Positions 14,590-15,624 of a stretch of 15,624 nucleotides of DNA are shown here, in pieces (the first letter of the stretch is position 1; the number at the start of each line of letters is the position of its first letter). The notes below the pieces were generated by a model. The model worked only from the letters and a program-made list of their open reading frames with translations, did no database searches and was not told the origin of the DNA. The DNA comes from Pavlovales sp. CCMP2436 (taxonomy: Eukaryota > Haptophyta > Pavlovophyceae > Pavlovales): NCBI GenBank assembly GCA_026770615.1, contig MU631389.1, positions 277,023 through 292,646 on the forward strand, given 5' to 3'. The position numbers and the translations under genes were made by a program.

Positions 14590-14725
14590 TGTAAATATCT
14601 AGCTATACGTCTGTCCCCTGATAGTTCTCCACCGGACCCAGGCGTGGAGAAACACTCGGATCAAGGGACCTTTGCAGGACACACGGATACCGTCCCCACC
14701 GCTAAGGCTGATCAGACACACGATT
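14590..14725 (+). repeat. Terminal module copy 5 (left end)
   Basis: The sequence runs TGTAAATATCTAG, ATACGTCTGTCCCCTGATAG, TTCTCCACCGGACCCAGG, AGAAACACTCGGATCAAGGG, ACCTTTGCAG, CACACGGATACCGTCCCCAC and GCTGATCAGACACACGA. It matches copy 2 closely and the arms of the 5.7 kb element more distantly. Confidence 0.8.
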
Positions 14726-14857
14726 AAGTGTGCCCCTATTGCTTCTAAGTAAAGACAAAAAGCAGACAGTCGGTAGCAGACAGTGGGGGTAAACTCAAAA
14801 CTAATTTTAATTATTTTATACTATTATTATTATTACCTGTCCACAGTTGTAGCAGTT

Positions 14858-14880
14858 GCCGCCGCCGCCGCCGCCGCCAC
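14858..14880 (+). repeat. CCG trinucleotide repeat
   Basis: A run of about seven CCG/GCC units lies inside the 0.69 kb element. No coding frame around it is supported. Confidence 0.85.
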
Positions 14881-15159
14881 CCTGTTTGTCGACAACAAAT
14901 AAGAATTATCTTGTGTAAGAATAACTATCCCTGACCGGATTAACTGATCCAGACTCAGTGGTCAAAGCCGCGCGAACGCGAAAATTAAAAAGCCAACGGC
15001 AACGCTGTAATCGGACACTGAATTAGTAGTGCGTCCGATTAAATTCGAAAAAGAAAGCACACAACGCAAAGATAAGAGGGGATACGATAGAAGAGGGGTT
15101 AGGATAGGGCAAGCAAGGGGGGGTGGGTGTATAATCTCAGACGACGACGAGGATATGAT

Positions 15160-15273
15160 GGTGGCTATCCATGTGCTCGGGAACGGTCCTAGGCTAACAG
15201 TGTGTTGTTTCTGCACCACTGGGAGACGAGGAGACCATTTACGGAGCCGGGCGTTTTTATAGATATTTACACA
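15160..15273 (-). repeat. Terminal module copy 7 (right end, diverged)
   Basis: On the minus strand TGTGTAAATATCTA is followed by AACGCCCGGCTCCG, GGTCTCC, CCCAGTGGTGCAGAAACA, ACACACTG, GGACCGTTCCCGAGCACA and TGGATAGCCACC. Motif order and spacing match copy 5, though many bases differ. Confidence 0.55.
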
Positions 15274-15342
15274 TGGGAGGGCGTTGAGACAAAACTCCCA
15301 ATCTCACACAAAAAGGTGAACAGCTGATGGGGGGAGAGAGGG

Positions 15343-15422
15343 GGGTGTGTGTGTGTGTGTGTATGTGGTGTGTGTGTGTGTGTGGTGTGTGTGTGTGCGG
15401 TGTGTGTGTGTGTGTGTGTGTG
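15343..15422 (+). repeat. GT-rich microsatellite
   Basis: An imperfect (GT)n tract with occasional GG, AT and GC interruptions covers about 80 bases after a G-rich lead-in. Confidence 0.95.
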
Positions 15423-15450
15423 ATGTCCCAAGCAGGACTCCGCTCTCAAG

Positions 15451-15548
15451 CAGGTCTCCACCGGACCAAAGCTTTGAGAAACACCCGGGCCAAGAGACCT
15501 TTGCTCGATCCCATTGATATCGTCCCCAATATTGAACGTGACACACCA
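15451..15548 (+). repeat. Terminal module copy 6 (partial, left-end orientation)
   Basis: CAGGTCTCCACCGGACC, TTTGAGAAACACCCGGGCCA, AGAGACCTTTGC, GATATCGTCCCCA and GTGACACACC match copy 5 in order. The outer tip (TGTAAATATCTAG and ACGTCCGTCCCC) is missing, perhaps lost to the neighbouring GT tract. The element it bounds would continue beyond the window. Confidence 0.6.
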
Positions 15549-15592
15549 GGCCAGCCCCGGGCACTCGCGCAACTGCTGGCCGCGGCGTCCGC

Positions 15593-15593
<1 letters not shown>

Positions 15594-15624
<31 letters not shown>
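15594..15624 (+). repeat. Terminal A run
   Basis: Thirty-one consecutive A residues end the window. It may be a retroposon tail, a homopolymer that stopped an assembly, or an artefact; nothing upstream shows a retroposon body. Confidence 0.9.

Larger units (their letters stand above)
14588..15273. mobile_element. Probable 0.69 kb non-autonomous relative of the 5.7 kb element
   Basis: Both tips read TGTGTAAATATCTA going inwards (14588-14601 plus, 15273-15260 minus), and each is followed by a terminal module. The left module is well preserved (14590-14725). The right one (15273-15160, minus) is diverged but keeps GGTCTCC, CCCAG, AGAAACA, GGACC and GAGCACATGGATA in order. The inside has no open gene; it includes TTATTATTATTATTA near 14822, CCG repeats at 14858-14880 and AT-rich sequence. 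No target duplication is clear. Confidence 0.55.

Noticed and set aside
14346..14594. Apparent membrane protein with repeated VLFLVAVLFLIAVL
   Set aside because: The hydrophobic stretch is produced by an 18-bp tandem repeat, and the frame runs through G-run and GATC repeats with no sign of a gene.
15267..15572. His/Thr-repeat frames on the minus strand
   Set aside because: They are the translation of the GT microsatellite.
1..15624. tRNA, rRNA or SINE promoter boxes within the terminal modules
   Set aside because: No A/B box pair or cloverleaf could be found in the module copies, and no tRNA gene was seen on either strand.

Overview
This window is eukaryotic repeat DNA and carries no recognisable host housekeeping gene. 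A Ty1/copia-type pol, TA-flanked miniature transposons, dinucleotide and trinucleotide runs and decayed coding frames all point to a nuclear genome. GC content alternates between GC-rich coding stretches with G/C at third codon positions and AT-rich spacers. A protist or alga fits, but the sequence does not identify the lineage.

Layout. Positions 1-1305 hold two outward-facing copies of a terminal module (about 431-539 on minus and 1134-1305 on plus) and a TA-flanked miniature element (895-1127). From about 1779 to 6306 lies a decayed Ty1/copia retrotransposon on the minus strand. In transcription order it has an unrecognised 5' part, protease, integrase, reverse transcriptase and RNase H, then a purine tract and the start of a 3' LTR at 1969. 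Almost all of pol sits in one frame, broken by eight premature stops and three frameshifts, while the terminal RT/RNase H segment is open. No 5' LTR is visible.

The most interesting object is at about 6921-12693: a 5.7 kb element bounded by long terminal inverted repeats (about 800 bp left, 580 bp right; the left arm carries an internal 180 bp tandem duplication). Two genes diverge from the middle and read outwards into the arms. Gene A (9099-7261, minus) is an intact 612-codon frame of unknown function. Gene B (9454-12353, plus) is broken; it encodes a type I RNase H domain, a C-x2-C-x10-H-x4-C zinc-binding motif like those at the C-terminus of non-LTR retrotransposon ORF2 proteins, a 23-residue tandem repeat and a basic tail. 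Because the arms are coding, both proteins end in homologous basic tails with homologous TAG stops. No reverse transcriptase is visible in this element. Its terminal module occurs at least seven times in the window, and one inverted pair bounds a 0.69 kb probable non-autonomous relative (14588-15273).

Two further miniature families are visible: a roughly 170-bp TA-target element with CAGGGG...CCCCTG ends (three copies, one inserted into gene B) and a 63-bp hairpin element with a perfect 7-bp target duplication (13912-13974). The right end of the window has a long GT-rich tract, another partial terminal module and a 31-base A run at the very end.
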